From the NCBI GenBank assembly GCA_041394905.1, contig JAWKHJ010000026.1, forward strand, positions 1-64,000: a stretch of DNA of 64,000 bases, read 5' to 3'. Numbering within the stretch: position 1 is the stretch's first letter; every line of letters begins with the position of its first letter. Positions 42,797 to 50,523 of this stretch are shown one piece after another. The notes beneath the pieces are model-generated. The model saw only the letters and a program-made list of their open reading frames with translations. It did no database searches and was not told the origin of the DNA. Position numbers and translations under genes: made by a program. Source of the DNA: RI-231 sp041394905. GTDB taxonomy: Bacteria; Acidobacteriota; Terriglobia; Bryobacterales; UBA6623.

Positions 42797-43628
42797 AGGG
42801 CTGGCTCGGCAAGGAGTCGACCAAACGATCCTGTGCCGCGGCGAGCTTTTGCGCCGGACCGGCGGCTCTGAGCTGACGGCCATGGCAGTTTGGCGCGCCG
42901 CCAGGCGCGCTGACATCCTGCACGCGCACGACGCCCGCGCACACACGCTTGCGGCCTCCTTCGCACAAGGTGCGCCCATCGTCGTTTCCAGGCGCGTTGC
43001 CTTTCCGGTCAAGGACGGACCACTGAGCCGCTGGAAGTATCGCCGACCGACCTTATATCTGGCGGTCTCTGAGTTCGTGCGCCAACGGCTTGTCGAAGCC
43101 GGCGTCGATCCGGCCCGCGTCACCGTCGTCCCCGACGGAGTTGCGCCGCGCGAAGCGGAATTTCGACCAGTCTCGGACAAGCCGCTGGTTGTCATCCCAG
43201 CCTCGGACGATCCGCTCAAAGGCGTGGCGCTAGCCCGCGAAGCCTGCCGACTAGCCGGCCTGGAGCTGCTGCGTTCTAAAAATCTCGACGTCGATCTGCC
43301 CCGCGCGGACCTCTTTCTCTACCTCACGGAGAACGAAGGCCTCGGCTCCGCCATTTTGCTTGCCGGCATGTTCGCCAAGCCGATCGTCGCCAGTCGCACC
43401 GGCGGCGTCCCCGAGGCCGTTTTGGACGGCGAGACAGGGCTGCTCACCGACAATGATCCCGCCGCAGTCGCCGCCGCGCTCAACCGCTTGCGACACGATC
43501 CTGCCTTAGCGCGCCGATTGGCCGAAGCGGCGCGGGCGCGAGCGCTGGCGGAATTCACCAGTGATAAAATGATCGCTCGTACCCTCGAGGCCTACCGTCG
43601 AGTCCTCTCCGCGAACCCCTCCCCGTGA
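42726..43628 (+). CDS. Family 4 glycosyltransferase
   Basis: 300 residues, short for GT4. N-terminal RIVHLDSGLELRGGQRQALLLYEGLARQGVD, central YLAVSEFVRQRLVEAGVDPARVTVVPDGV, and C-terminal donor site LFLYLTENEGLGSAILLAGMFAKPIVASRTGGVPEAVLDGETGLLT (the usual E-x7-E is here ENEGLG...). Probable envelope polysaccharide or core sugar transferase, acting with the GT2 gene it overlaps. Its stop overlaps the GTG of the prepilin peptidase gene (GTGA). Confidence 0.88.
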   Translation: MRIVHLDSGLELRGGQRQALLLYEGLARQGVDQTILCRGELLRRTGGSELTAMAVWRAARRADILHAHDARAHTLAASFAQGAPIVVSRRVAFPVKDGPLSRWKYRRPTLYLAVSEFVRQRLVEAGVDPARVTVVPDGVAPREAEFRPVSDKPLVVIPASDDPLKGVALAREACRLAGLELLRSKNLDVDLPRADLFLYLTENEGLGSAILLAGMFAKPIVASRTGGVPEAVLDGETGLLTDNDPAAVAAALNRLRHDPALARRLAEAARARALAEFTSDKMIARTLEAYRRVLSANPSP

Positions 43629-44467
43629 TCGTCCTCGCATTCCTAGCCGGCCTGCTGATCGGTAGCTTTCTCAACGTCTGCATCCACCGCTGGCCGCGCG
43701 ACGAGTCCATCGTGAAGCCGGCGCGCTCGCGCTGCCCCCACTGTGGCCGCCAGATCGAGGCGCGCGACAACGTCCCTCTTGTGAGCTACTTCCTTCTCAA
43801 AGGCCGCTGCCGCTACTGCTCGGAGCGCATCTCGTGGCGCTACCCGCTGGTCGAACTGCTCAACGGAGCGCTGTATGCCGGGTTGATTTGGCGATTCGGT
43901 CTGGATGCCTTGACCGTGAAAGCGGCGGTATTCGGGTCGATGATGGTCGTGCTCATCTTCACCGACATCGAGCACTACATCCTGCCCGACGAGATTACGC
44001 TGGGCGGGACCGTCGCCGGCTTGCTACTGAGCCTGGCGCTGCCCATGCCCGAAGGGCTGATGAAGTTCATCCTGTCCATGAGCGGCGAGACGCCGGGTTG
44101 GCGCATGTTGTCTTTTGCCGAGTCGGCGGCGGGTGCGATCTTGTTTGGCGGTTCGCTGTGGGTGATGCGGGAGCTTTACTACCGCATTCGCGGCGTGGAC
44201 GGGCTCGGGCTTGGCGATGTGAAGATGGCGGCCATGATGGGAGCCTTTTGGGGTGTGGCCCACACACTGATCATCCTGCTGCTGGGCTCATTGGTGGGCG
44301 CGGTTGCAGGTGGCGCGATCGTGCTGTTGGGCGGTAAGAAGTGGAACTACGAGATGCCGTTTGGGAGCTACCTCGGGGCCGCGGCCCTGTTGGTCACCAT
44401 TTGGGGCGACTCGTTGTTCGGTCTGTATTGGACCGCCGTGACGGGGTCGGGAGGGCAAGGCCTGTGA
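43625..44467 (+). CDS. Prepilin peptidase
   Basis: 280 residues, ~8 transmembrane helices. GSFLNVCIHRWPRDESI, a zinc-binding loop CPHCGRQIEARDNVPLVSYFLLKGRCRYCSERISWRYPLVELLNG (two CxxC), aspartates in FTDIEHYILPDE and the GLGLGDVKMAAMMG motif are all present. It cleaves and N-methylates type IV pilins or type II secretion pseudopilins at the inner membrane. GTG start overlapping the GT4 stop; its own stop overlaps the lpxD GTG. No pilin genes are in the window. Confidence 0.95.
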   Translation: MIVLAFLAGLLIGSFLNVCIHRWPRDESIVKPARSRCPHCGRQIEARDNVPLVSYFLLKGRCRYCSERISWRYPLVELLNGALYAGLIWRFGLDALTVKAAVFGSMMVVLIFTDIEHYILPDEITLGGTVAGLLLSLALPMPEGLMKFILSMSGETPGWRMLSFAESAAGAILFGGSLWVMRELYYRIRGVDGLGLGDVKMAAMMGAFWGVAHTLIILLLGSLVGAVAGGAIVLLGGKKWNYEMPFGSYLGAAALLVTIWGDSLFGLYWTAVTGSGGQGL

Positions 44468-45486
44468 AGCTTCAAGAGTTGGCCGAACGGCTGGGATGCA
44501 AGCTGGTGGGCGACGGCTCGATCGAGATCCGCGGAGTCGCCGGAGTCGAAGACGCCGAGGCGGGCCACGTGACGTTCTTATCCAACCCGCGCTATGCCAA
44601 GCGCGCGCGTGAGACGGCCGCGTCCGCCATTCTGGTCGACAGCGAGACGGCGGATTGGCCGATCGCGCAGCTCGTTTCGGCGAACCCCTACCTCGACTTC
44701 GCGCGCGCGCTCGAACTGTTCTATCAAGCGCCGAGACCCAAGGCAGGCGTGCATCCGACGGCGGTTGTCGCAGACTCGGCTGAGATTGGCGAGGGCGCGC
44801 GCATCGGAGCGTACGCCGTGGTGGGTGAGGACGTCCGCATCGGCAAGGGCGCAGTGCTGCACCCGCATGTGACGATTTACGACGGCGTCACGATTGGCGA
44901 CGACTTCTTGGCGCATGCCAATGTTGTGGTACGCGAGCACTGCCGGATCGGCGACCGCGTGATCCTACAGAATGGCGTCGTCGTAGGCGGCGACGGCTAC
45001 GGGTTTGCGCGACGGGCGGACGGCTCGCACCACAAGATTCCGCAGGCGGGCATTGTGGTGATCGAGGACGACGTCGAGATCCAGTCCGGAAGTTGTATCG
45101 ACCGTGCAGCCGTGGGCGAGACTCGAATCAAACGGGGCACGAAAATCGACAACTTGGTGCAGATCGGCCATGCGGTCACGATCGGCGAGCACAACATCAT
45201 CTGTTCGCAAGTGGGCATCGCAGGCTCGACGACGCTGGGCGATCACTGCATCCTCGCCGGGCAGGTGGGGGTGATCAACCACCTGACCATCGGCAACCGC
45301 GTTCTGCTAACCGCAAAGACGGGCGTCGGCCACGACGTGCCGGACGGGGCGAAGATGTCCGGCGCTCCGGAGATCGACAACCGCCAGTGGCTCCGCTGCA
45401 CAGCGGTCTACAATCGGCTGCCGGAGCTCGACCGTGAGGTGAAGCGGTTGAAAAGGGCCCTAAACCCGGACAAATCGCGACAATAG
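44464..45486 (+). CDS. lpxD: UDP-3-O-(3-hydroxyacyl)glucosamine N-acyltransferase
   Basis: 340 residues. The N-terminal uridine-binding domain (KLQELAERLGCKLVGDGSIEIRGVAGVEDAEAGHVTFLSNPRY) precedes a left-handed beta-helix of hexapeptide repeats (~100-310). The catalytic His region is GGDGYGFARRADGSHHKIPQAG. It adds the second acyl chain in lipid A synthesis. GTG at 44464 matches the family start exactly and forms GTGA with the preceding stop. Last of the coupled GT2-GT4-pilD-lpxD run, all envelope functions. Confidence 0.95.
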   Translation: MKLQELAERLGCKLVGDGSIEIRGVAGVEDAEAGHVTFLSNPRYAKRARETAASAILVDSETADWPIAQLVSANPYLDFARALELFYQAPRPKAGVHPTAVVADSAEIGEGARIGAYAVVGEDVRIGKGAVLHPHVTIYDGVTIGDDFLAHANVVVREHCRIGDRVILQNGVVVGGDGYGFARRADGSHHKIPQAGIVVIEDDVEIQSGSCIDRAAVGETRIKRGTKIDNLVQIGHAVTIGEHNIICSQVGIAGSTTLGDHCILAGQVGVINHLTIGNRVLLTAKTGVGHDVPDGAKMSGAPEIDNRQWLRCTAVYNRLPELDREVKRLKRALNPDKSRQ

Positions 45487-45489
45487 CGG

Positions 45490-45775
45490 ACATTTGCCGA
45501 GAGCCGCCTAAGGTTCTTGTGGACCAACCGCCCTCGCTTGGAGGATACACCGACCGTGAGCGCCTGAAGAGGCTCCGTTCGAGTAAGTGCCTGAATGGGA
45601 GAGAGTTAGAGGGCGTTAATCCTCTGTACCTAAACGTACATGCAGTTGGAGCTTGTATCCCCACGGGACATGCAAGCCCCAGTCCCAACTGTACTGGTCT
45701 GACCGGTCGTGTCGAAGGTCGTTTCGGAGTTGTACGCTTCGGCGGTAACAGAGCCGAGGCTCTTTTGATGGGATC
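45490..45775 (+). ncRNA. Candidate structured RNA or long 3' region after lpxD
   Basis: The ~285 bases after lpxD carry a chain of hairpins on the plus strand: AGAGG/CCTCT (45608-45625), TGTAC/GTACA (45625-45640), CAGTTGG/CCAACTG (45643-45691) enclosing GCTTG/CAAGC and CCC/GGG, then CTGGT/ACCGG (~45695-45710). It ends with AGAGC-CGAG-GCTCT plus TTTT at 45750-45766. The base composition is lower in GC than flanking genes. An ORF through the region has poor codon use. It does not match RNase P, SRP or tmRNA cores as far as I can see; 6S RNA or an acidobacterial RNA motif would need a covariance search. Confidence 0.4.
45750..45766 (+). terminator. Intrinsic terminator between convergent genes
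   Basis: AGAGC-CGAG-GCTCT followed by TTTT, eight bases before the end of the convergent O-methyltransferase gene (45774). It would end the lpxD transcript or the candidate RNA. Confidence 0.5.
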
Positions 45776-46439
45776 AGTGTTTGCGGGCTAGGAGCAGGCC
45801 GTCGCCGATGGGGACGAGCGAAGGTTCGACTCGGGCGTCGGCGAAGATCGTCTGCGCGAGCTGGCGGACGACGCGCGGGCCTTCCTTTTCCGGTTGTTCG
45901 TCAAAGACTTTGCCGTTCATGAACATGTTGTCGATTGCGACCATGCCGCCGGGGCGCAGCAGGGCGAGACACTTCTCGTAGTAATCCGGGTAGGCCTCTT
46001 TATCGGCGTCGATGAAGGCGAAATCGTAGGTCCCGCCTTCGCCGGCTTCGAGCAGTTTGGCCAACGTCTCCGACGCGGGGGCGATGCGCTGGTCGATCTT
46101 CTCCGCCACTCCTGCTTCCTTCCTGTAGCGACGGGCCGTCGCGGTCCACTCTTCGGAGACGTCGCAGGCGACCAGTTTGCCGTCGGCGGGCAAGGCGCGA
46201 GCTACGCAGATCGAGCTGTAACCGGTGAAAACGCCGACTTCCACGGCGCGCTTCACGCCGAGCGCGCGGCAGAGCATCTCCATCAGGCGGCCTTGCTCGA
46301 CCGAGATCTGCATGATGGCCATCTCGAGCTTCGAGGTCTCCTCGCGGAGGCGGGCGAGAACGGCGTCCTCGCGCTCCATCGAAAGTTGGCGTACATATTC
46401 GACGCCACGAGGGTCGAGCAGGTTGGAGGTGGTGGACAT
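45774..46439 (-). CDS. SAM-dependent O-methyltransferase (caffeoyl-CoA/catechol type)
   Basis: 221 residues. Motifs AVEVGVFTGYSSICVARALP (SAM motif I), KLVACDVSEEWTATARRYRKEAGV, DFAFIDADKEAYPDYYEKCLALLRPGGMVAIDNMFMNG (divalent-metal Asp and Asn-Asp) identify the class I metal-dependent O-methyltransferase family. Acceptor unknown, probably a catechol-like compound. ATG at 46439 is used; a GTG three codons upstream is an alternative, as GGAGGG lies between the two. Convergent with lpxD and the RNA candidate. Confidence 0.92.
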   Translation of the reverse strand: MSTTSNLLDPRGVEYVRQLSMEREDAVLARLREETSKLEMAIMQISVEQGRLMEMLCRALGVKRAVEVGVFTGYSSICVARALPADGKLVACDVSEEWTATARRYRKEAGVAEKIDQRIAPASETLAKLLEAGEGGTYDFAFIDADKEAYPDYYEKCLALLRPGGMVAIDNMFMNGKVFDEQPEKEGPRVVRQLAQTIFADARVEPSLVPIGDGLLLARKH

Positions 46440-46455
46440 GCCCTCCACTTTAGCG

Positions 46456-46483
46456 TTGCTTGCTGGCAGGGCCGTGCTACAAT
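46456..46483 (+). promoter_or_regulatory. Sigma-70-like promoter of the DEAD-box helicase gene
   Basis: TTGCTT (46456-46461), 16-base spacer, TACAAT (46478-46483). The predicted start is near 46490, giving a ~168-base untranslated leader before the helicase ATG, which is long for this genome. Confidence 0.55.
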
Positions 46484-46502
46484 CGAGGCATATCTCGTTT
46501 TT

Positions 46503-46518
46503 GGCCGCGTCCGCGGCC
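46503..46518 (+). promoter_or_regulatory. GC stem-loop in the helicase leader
   Basis: GGCCGC-GTCC-GCGGCC, a perfect 6-bp stem with 4-base loop about 13 bases into the predicted mRNA. RNA-helicase genes in many bacteria have long structured leaders for cold or autoregulation, so a similar role is possible here. Confidence 0.4.
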
Positions 46519-46657
46519 TGCGGCGCACAACAGGATCCCCCAGGAAGGGTTGATCGCGCCGTGCTGATTTCTCTTACCTATCACTGTTGTATGGGTCGGA
46601 ACTGGAGGGCGTACGTGCATCCAGCCGATGCTACGCCCGTAGTGAACCCTACTCTGA

Positions 46658-48163
46658 ATGACTGAAAGAATTGTGTCGCCCGAAAGCGGCTTCCGGCAGT
46701 TCAAGCTGGACGACCGCATCCAAGAAGGCATCGACGCGCTCGGCTTTGTCGACCCGCGTCCCATCCAAGCCCAAACGATTCCCGCCGGCCTCGAAGGCCG
46801 CGACGTACTGGGACTTGCCCAAACCGGCACCGGCAAGACCGCCGCGTTCGCCGTTCCCATCCTGCAACGCTTGCTCGAAAAGAAGCGGCCAGGGCCGCGC
46901 GCGCTGATCGTGGCGCCGACGCGCGAGCTCGCGATGCAGATCGACGAGGAGATCAAGGCCCTCGCCAAGCACACCAAGATCAAGACGCAGACCGTCTTCG
47001 GCGGCGTGAGCGAGAAGACGCAGATCAGCGGGCTCAAGAAGAACCCGGACATCCTCGTCGCCTGCCCCGGCCGCCTGCTCGACTTGTTCGGCCAGGGCTT
47101 CGTGGATCTCGAACGTATCGAAGTCTGCGTGCTCGACGAAGCCGACCACATGTTCGACATGGGCTTTCTGCCCGATGTGCGGCGCATTCTCGACGCGGTT
47201 CCGGCGAAGCGGCAGAACCTGCTGTTCTCGGCGACGATGCCGGCCGAGATTCGCCGTTTCGCGGACGCCATCCTGCAAGACCCACACGTGGTCGAGCTCG
47301 CCAGCTCCGCACCGGCCGAGACGATCGAGCACGTGCTCTACCGCGTGAGCCAGACGCAGAAGACCGACCTGCTGTTCCACTTGCTGGACAAGGAAGACTT
47401 CGGCTCGGCCATCGTTTTCTGCCGCACGAAGCACCGCGCGAAACGGCTGGCCGACCAGTTGACGCGCGGCGGTCACAACGCCATCGCGCTACAGGGCAAC
47501 ATGACGCAGCCGCAGCGCGACAAGGCGATGAGCGGATTCCGCTCGGGCAAATACGACGTGCTGGTGGCGACCGACATCGCCGCGCGCGGCATCGACGTGG
47601 CGCAGGTCTCGCACGTGATCAACTTCGACGTGCCGTCGACGCCGGACTTCTACACGCACCGCATCGGCCGCACGGGCCGCGCGGAACGCCAAGGGGCCGC
47701 GTACACGTTCGTCTCGGCGGAAGATTATGCGCTGATTCACCAGATCGAGCGGCGCATCAAAAAGAAGATTCCGCGGCTGGATCCGCCGGTGTTCGAGAGC
47801 AAGCCGGCTGCGGCGGCCCCGGCTCCGGCGGAGAAGCAATCGCGTCGGCGCAAGAAGCCCGCGGTGGAGGTCCAACCGGCGGTGGAAGCGGCTCCGGCGG
47901 CCAAGCCGAAAGGCCGTCGCGCCAAGCCGGAAGCCCAAAAGCGCGAAGCCGCGACGACCGAGGCCGGCGAGTCGCCGAAGCGGCGCAGCGGCGCCGCGCA
48001 GCGGCGGCAGCGGCGCTCCGCGCGGCGAGCAAGCGGCGGCACAGTCGTCGCAGAGCGCCGGCGATCGGCGTCGGTCCAGGTCGGGACGGCGGCGGATTCG
48101 CCGCTCCGAACCGGCGGATGCTTAGGTTCCGCCCGCTACCAGCGGCGGATAAAGTCTTGTTAA
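46658..48163 (+). CDS. DEAD-box ATP-dependent RNA helicase (RhlE-like)
   Basis: 501 residues as read. Q motif region FRQFKLDDRIQEGIDALGFVDPRPIQAQTIP, Walker A AQTGTGKTAAF, PTRELAMQ, DEAD box VLDEADHMFDMGF, SAT in LFSATMPAEIRRF, and helicase C motifs ATDIAARGIDVAQVSHVINFDVPSTPDFYTHRIGRTGRA. A lysine/arginine/alanine-rich tail from ~385 binds RNA. Near 47995 an indel is likely, because another frame gives an SR/R-rich tail (DRRRSRSGRRRIRRSEPADA, stop near 48123) that suits such helicases better than the present end. Acts in ribosome assembly or mRNA turnover. Confidence 0.92.
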   Translation: MTERIVSPESGFRQFKLDDRIQEGIDALGFVDPRPIQAQTIPAGLEGRDVLGLAQTGTGKTAAFAVPILQRLLEKKRPGPRALIVAPTRELAMQIDEEIKALAKHTKIKTQTVFGGVSEKTQISGLKKNPDILVACPGRLLDLFGQGFVDLERIEVCVLDEADHMFDMGFLPDVRRILDAVPAKRQNLLFSATMPAEIRRFADAILQDPHVVELASSAPAETIEHVLYRVSQTQKTDLLFHLLDKEDFGSAIVFCRTKHRAKRLADQLTRGGHNAIALQGNMTQPQRDKAMSGFRSGKYDVLVATDIAARGIDVAQVSHVINFDVPSTPDFYTHRIGRTGRAERQGAAYTFVSAEDYALIHQIERRIKKKIPRLDPPVFESKPAAAAPAPAEKQSRRRKKPAVEVQPAVEAAPAAKPKGRRAKPEAQKREAATTEAGESPKRRSGAAQRRQRRSARRASGGTVVAERRRSASVQVGTAADSPLRTGGCLGSARYQRRIKSC

Positions 48164-49279
48164 AGTAGTCAATGACGGCGGGCGCGACCATCACGTGTCC
48201 GCCGTCATGCACGTAATAGCGGTAATTTTCCGGCTGCCCCAGGGCCGCATACTGCGCTTGGAAGAGCGGCCGGTAGTAGCGCGCGTATTGCGCATGCGAT
48301 TCGCGGTCGGCCGGGCCACCGTGGCCCGAGAACAGCGGGCGCGGCGCGTAGGCGGCATCAGCATGTTGCGGTCGCCCACGGCGAGCGTGCCGGGGATGAT
48401 GTAGCAGGCGTCCGGGATGCCCTCGAAACCCTGCGCCGTCGTCTCTTCCGACAAAAAGACCGTTTTGGTCCCAAACTCAGCGACGGCGCGCACGCGATCG
48501 GAGAGCAAGCCGACTTGCGTGGCTAACCAGCCGCCCAGCGAAACACCAGTTGCGCCAAGGCGAGTCTCGTCAACGCGCGGGTGGGCGGCGAGGATCTCGA
48601 GCGCCGCCATATCGGCCATCAACTCGACAGAGCGCGTAGGGACGCCCATCCCGATCCGGAAGCCGGACGCGGCGTTCTCGTCCGTAGCGACGGGCGTGCG
48701 CGCCAAGTAGCCCGAGTCGAGGCGTTCGACGGCGATTGATGCGAAGCCCGCTTTGGCGAGCTGCGTGGCGATGGCGCGCTGGTAGCTTTGTTCATCCAGA
48801 ACCAGGTCGCGCAGGCCGTTCTTGCCATGGCCGGGGTAACACGCTACTCCGGGCACGACCTCGTCTCCAGCAGGCAGACAGATGACGGCCGGAACTTTGT
48901 CGCCGGTGGCGAGTATCTCAATGATATGAGCCTCCATCTCTACGCCTTCGTGCGTGAAGCGCCGCAAGAGGCGATCGCGATAGAGGTCCGCGATCGGGCT
49001 TTGCTTACCAACAGGATTTCGGACTTGCCAGTCCTGCATACCGAGAGCGGATATGAAGGTCTTCAGTACGTCCTGCTGGAAGGCGCGAAACTTCTCCGGC
49101 TCCATGGGGAAGTCCTCTGTGCGGTACCGGCGCGTTTGGCGGAAGTGGTCGATGAGCGAGGCGACCGAGGACGGCGTTTCGCCGGCATAGATAGGGAGGA
49201 GTGGATCGCCTTCGGCGAGCACGGGGCGGGCGTAGAGGGTGAGCAAAGAGATGCTCAGACAGAAGAACAACGGGCGCAT
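48136..49279 (-). CDS. Exported alpha/beta hydrolase, frameshifted near the C-terminus
   Basis: ~381 residues. Signal peptide MRPLFFCLSISLLTLYARPV; hydrolase core VPAVICLPAGDEVVPGVACYPGHG; nucleophile elbow GVSLGGWLATQ (G-x-S-x-G-G); catalytic-triad region DACYIIPG and, after an indel near 48340, HAQYARYYRPLFQAQYAALG then YVHDGGHVM with the catalytic His. A second indel near 48165 leads to a DFIRRW ending with stop at 48136. It fits the abhydrolase/acetyl-xylan-esterase-like secreted esterases common in Acidobacteria. A longer in-frame start at 49468 overlaps the DUF4159 gene and is rejected. Confidence 0.75.
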
Positions 49280-49299
49280 CTGCCGATTGTACGCGGTGG

Positions 49300-50046
49300 C
49301 TAATGCGTCATGGCGTAGACGATGTAGTTGATACCGAAGCGATAGGCGAGGGCGGTCATGGGCTCGGGGTATTCGACCCAGTCGGCGTGCTCCCAGGCGT
49401 CGCCGATGTCCATGTTGTAGTTGGCGGCGACCATCATGCGGCCCTCTTCGTCGTAGATGCCGCGCCAATGCGGTTCGCCTTGTTGCCAGAAGCCACCGCG
49501 CAGATGGCGCAGTCCGGGGATCTGGATACGCTGGTCGAGGTCGTAGAGCACGTGCAGGGTCGAGTCCTGCTCGGGCACTTCAACGATCGGCAGCTCGGGA
49601 AATACGCGCCGCATGGACTCGGCGAATACCGCCCACTGCTCTTCACCATAGAAGTCGTCGGTCATCAGGAAGCCGCCGCGCAGCAAGTACTCACGCAAGG
49701 CGGCGCACTCTTGGTCGGTCAAGTCCCAATAGCCTACCTGGGTGGCATAAATCCAAGGGTAGTCGTGGAGGCGTTCATCGGTGAGCGGCAGGAAGAGCCC
49801 CTCGCCGACGTCGATTTGGGTCAAGCGCTGAATGCCTTGGGCGAAATGCATTTCCGCCTCAGGCCAGTCCTGGCGCCACCAGCCGCGGCCGAAGCGGCGA
49901 TTCATGCCCGGCAGGTCGCGGTAGACGACGCGGAGGAAGTGGAACTCGGCAGGCTGCGTTTGGACGTCCTGCCATTCGCCGGACTGGCTGGAGGCCGCCG
50001 CGGCAAGTGCGATAGCGGCGACGAGGAGTTTGAGCCGGGGGCTCAC
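49300..50046 (-). CDS. Exported DUF4159 domain protein
   Basis: 248 residues. Signal peptide MSPRLKLLVAAIALAAAASS; then FHFLRVVYRDLPGMNRRFGRGWWRQDWPEAEMHFAQGIQRLTQIDV, DYPWIYATQVGYWDLTDQECAALREYLLRGGFLMTDDFYGEEQWAVFAESMRRVFP and a C-terminal NMDIGDAWEHADWVEYPEPMTALAYRFGINYIVYAMTH. This is the DUF4159 fold, related to ThuA-like class I glutamine-amidotransferase-like proteins but without a known reaction. It lies between the hydrolase and the flagellar fliJ gene, 24 bases downstream of the latter. Confidence 0.85.
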   Translation of the reverse strand: MSPRLKLLVAAIALAAAASSQSGEWQDVQTQPAEFHFLRVVYRDLPGMNRRFGRGWWRQDWPEAEMHFAQGIQRLTQIDVGEGLFLPLTDERLHDYPWIYATQVGYWDLTDQECAALREYLLRGGFLMTDDFYGEEQWAVFAESMRRVFPELPIVEVPEQDSTLHVLYDLDQRIQIPGLRHLRGGFWQQGEPHWRGIYDEEGRMMVAANYNMDIGDAWEHADWVEYPEPMTALAYRFGINYIVYAMTH

Positions 50047-50070
50047 GGCCAGTCATTATCGCTTGCTTCG

Positions 50071-50523
50071 TCAGCGCTCGTCTTCTGGCGACCAGCGGAA
50101 GCGCCGCGCCAGGTAGAGCTCTTCGGAGAGTGCATGCTGCTGTTTCTCGGCGTCGAGGCGCCATTGGTCCAGCGCTTTGTCGCGCAGCAACTCGAGGGCT
50201 TCGAGGTCGCGGCGGGCGGCGAGCACGGCGCGTCGGGCGGGAGCGACCTCGGCTTCGAGGGCCTTGGCGGCGCGATGCGCTTGGGCGGCTCGGTCCTGCA
50301 AGGCTTGCGACGAGTTGGCGGCGGTGCGGATGTCGGCGCCGCGCATGCGCCCCGCGCGGCCGATGGAGTCGCGCGCTTCGAGGCTGCGCCGGTCGAACGC
50401 GCCGGCTCGTTGCAGGGCGCCGCGGCGGCGGTTCTCGAGCGAGGCAAGCTGGGCCTCGGCGCGCTCCACTTTGCGCCGGCGCAGACGCAGAAGAGCTTCG
50501 AGCGGAAAGCGAAACGCCTTCAT
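50071..50523 (-). CDS. fliJ: Flagellar export chaperone FliJ
   Basis: 150 residues, almost wholly coiled coil: FPLEALLRLRRRKVERAEAQLASLENRR at the N-terminus, the typical FliJ start, and WRLDAEKQQHALSEELYLARRFR. FliJ sits in the FliI hexamer like the gamma subunit of F1-ATPase and handles export chaperones. Sequence conservation is always low in this family, so the assignment rests on shape and on its place 4 bases overlapping fliI. Confidence 0.82.
   Translation of the reverse strand: MKAFRFPLEALLRLRRRKVERAEAQLASLENRRRGALQRAGAFDRRSLEARDSIGRAGRMRGADIRTAANSSQALQDRAAQAHRAAKALEAEVAPARRAVLAARRDLEALELLRDKALDQWRLDAEKQQHALSEELYLARRFRWSPEDER

Noticed and set aside
45519..45791. A 90-codon plus-strand ORF over the hairpin-rich region
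   Set aside because: Codon choice differs from real neighbours, it contains the stem-loops and terminator, and it overlaps the end of the O-methyltransferase gene. An RNA or UTR interpretation fits better, though protein conservation was not testable.
46561..46665. A 34-codon leader ORF before the helicase
   Set aside because: It uses codons rare in this window (TCT, CTT, AGG, CCT) and lacks a well placed ribosome binding site, so it is not listed as a gene, though it is mentioned as part of the leader.
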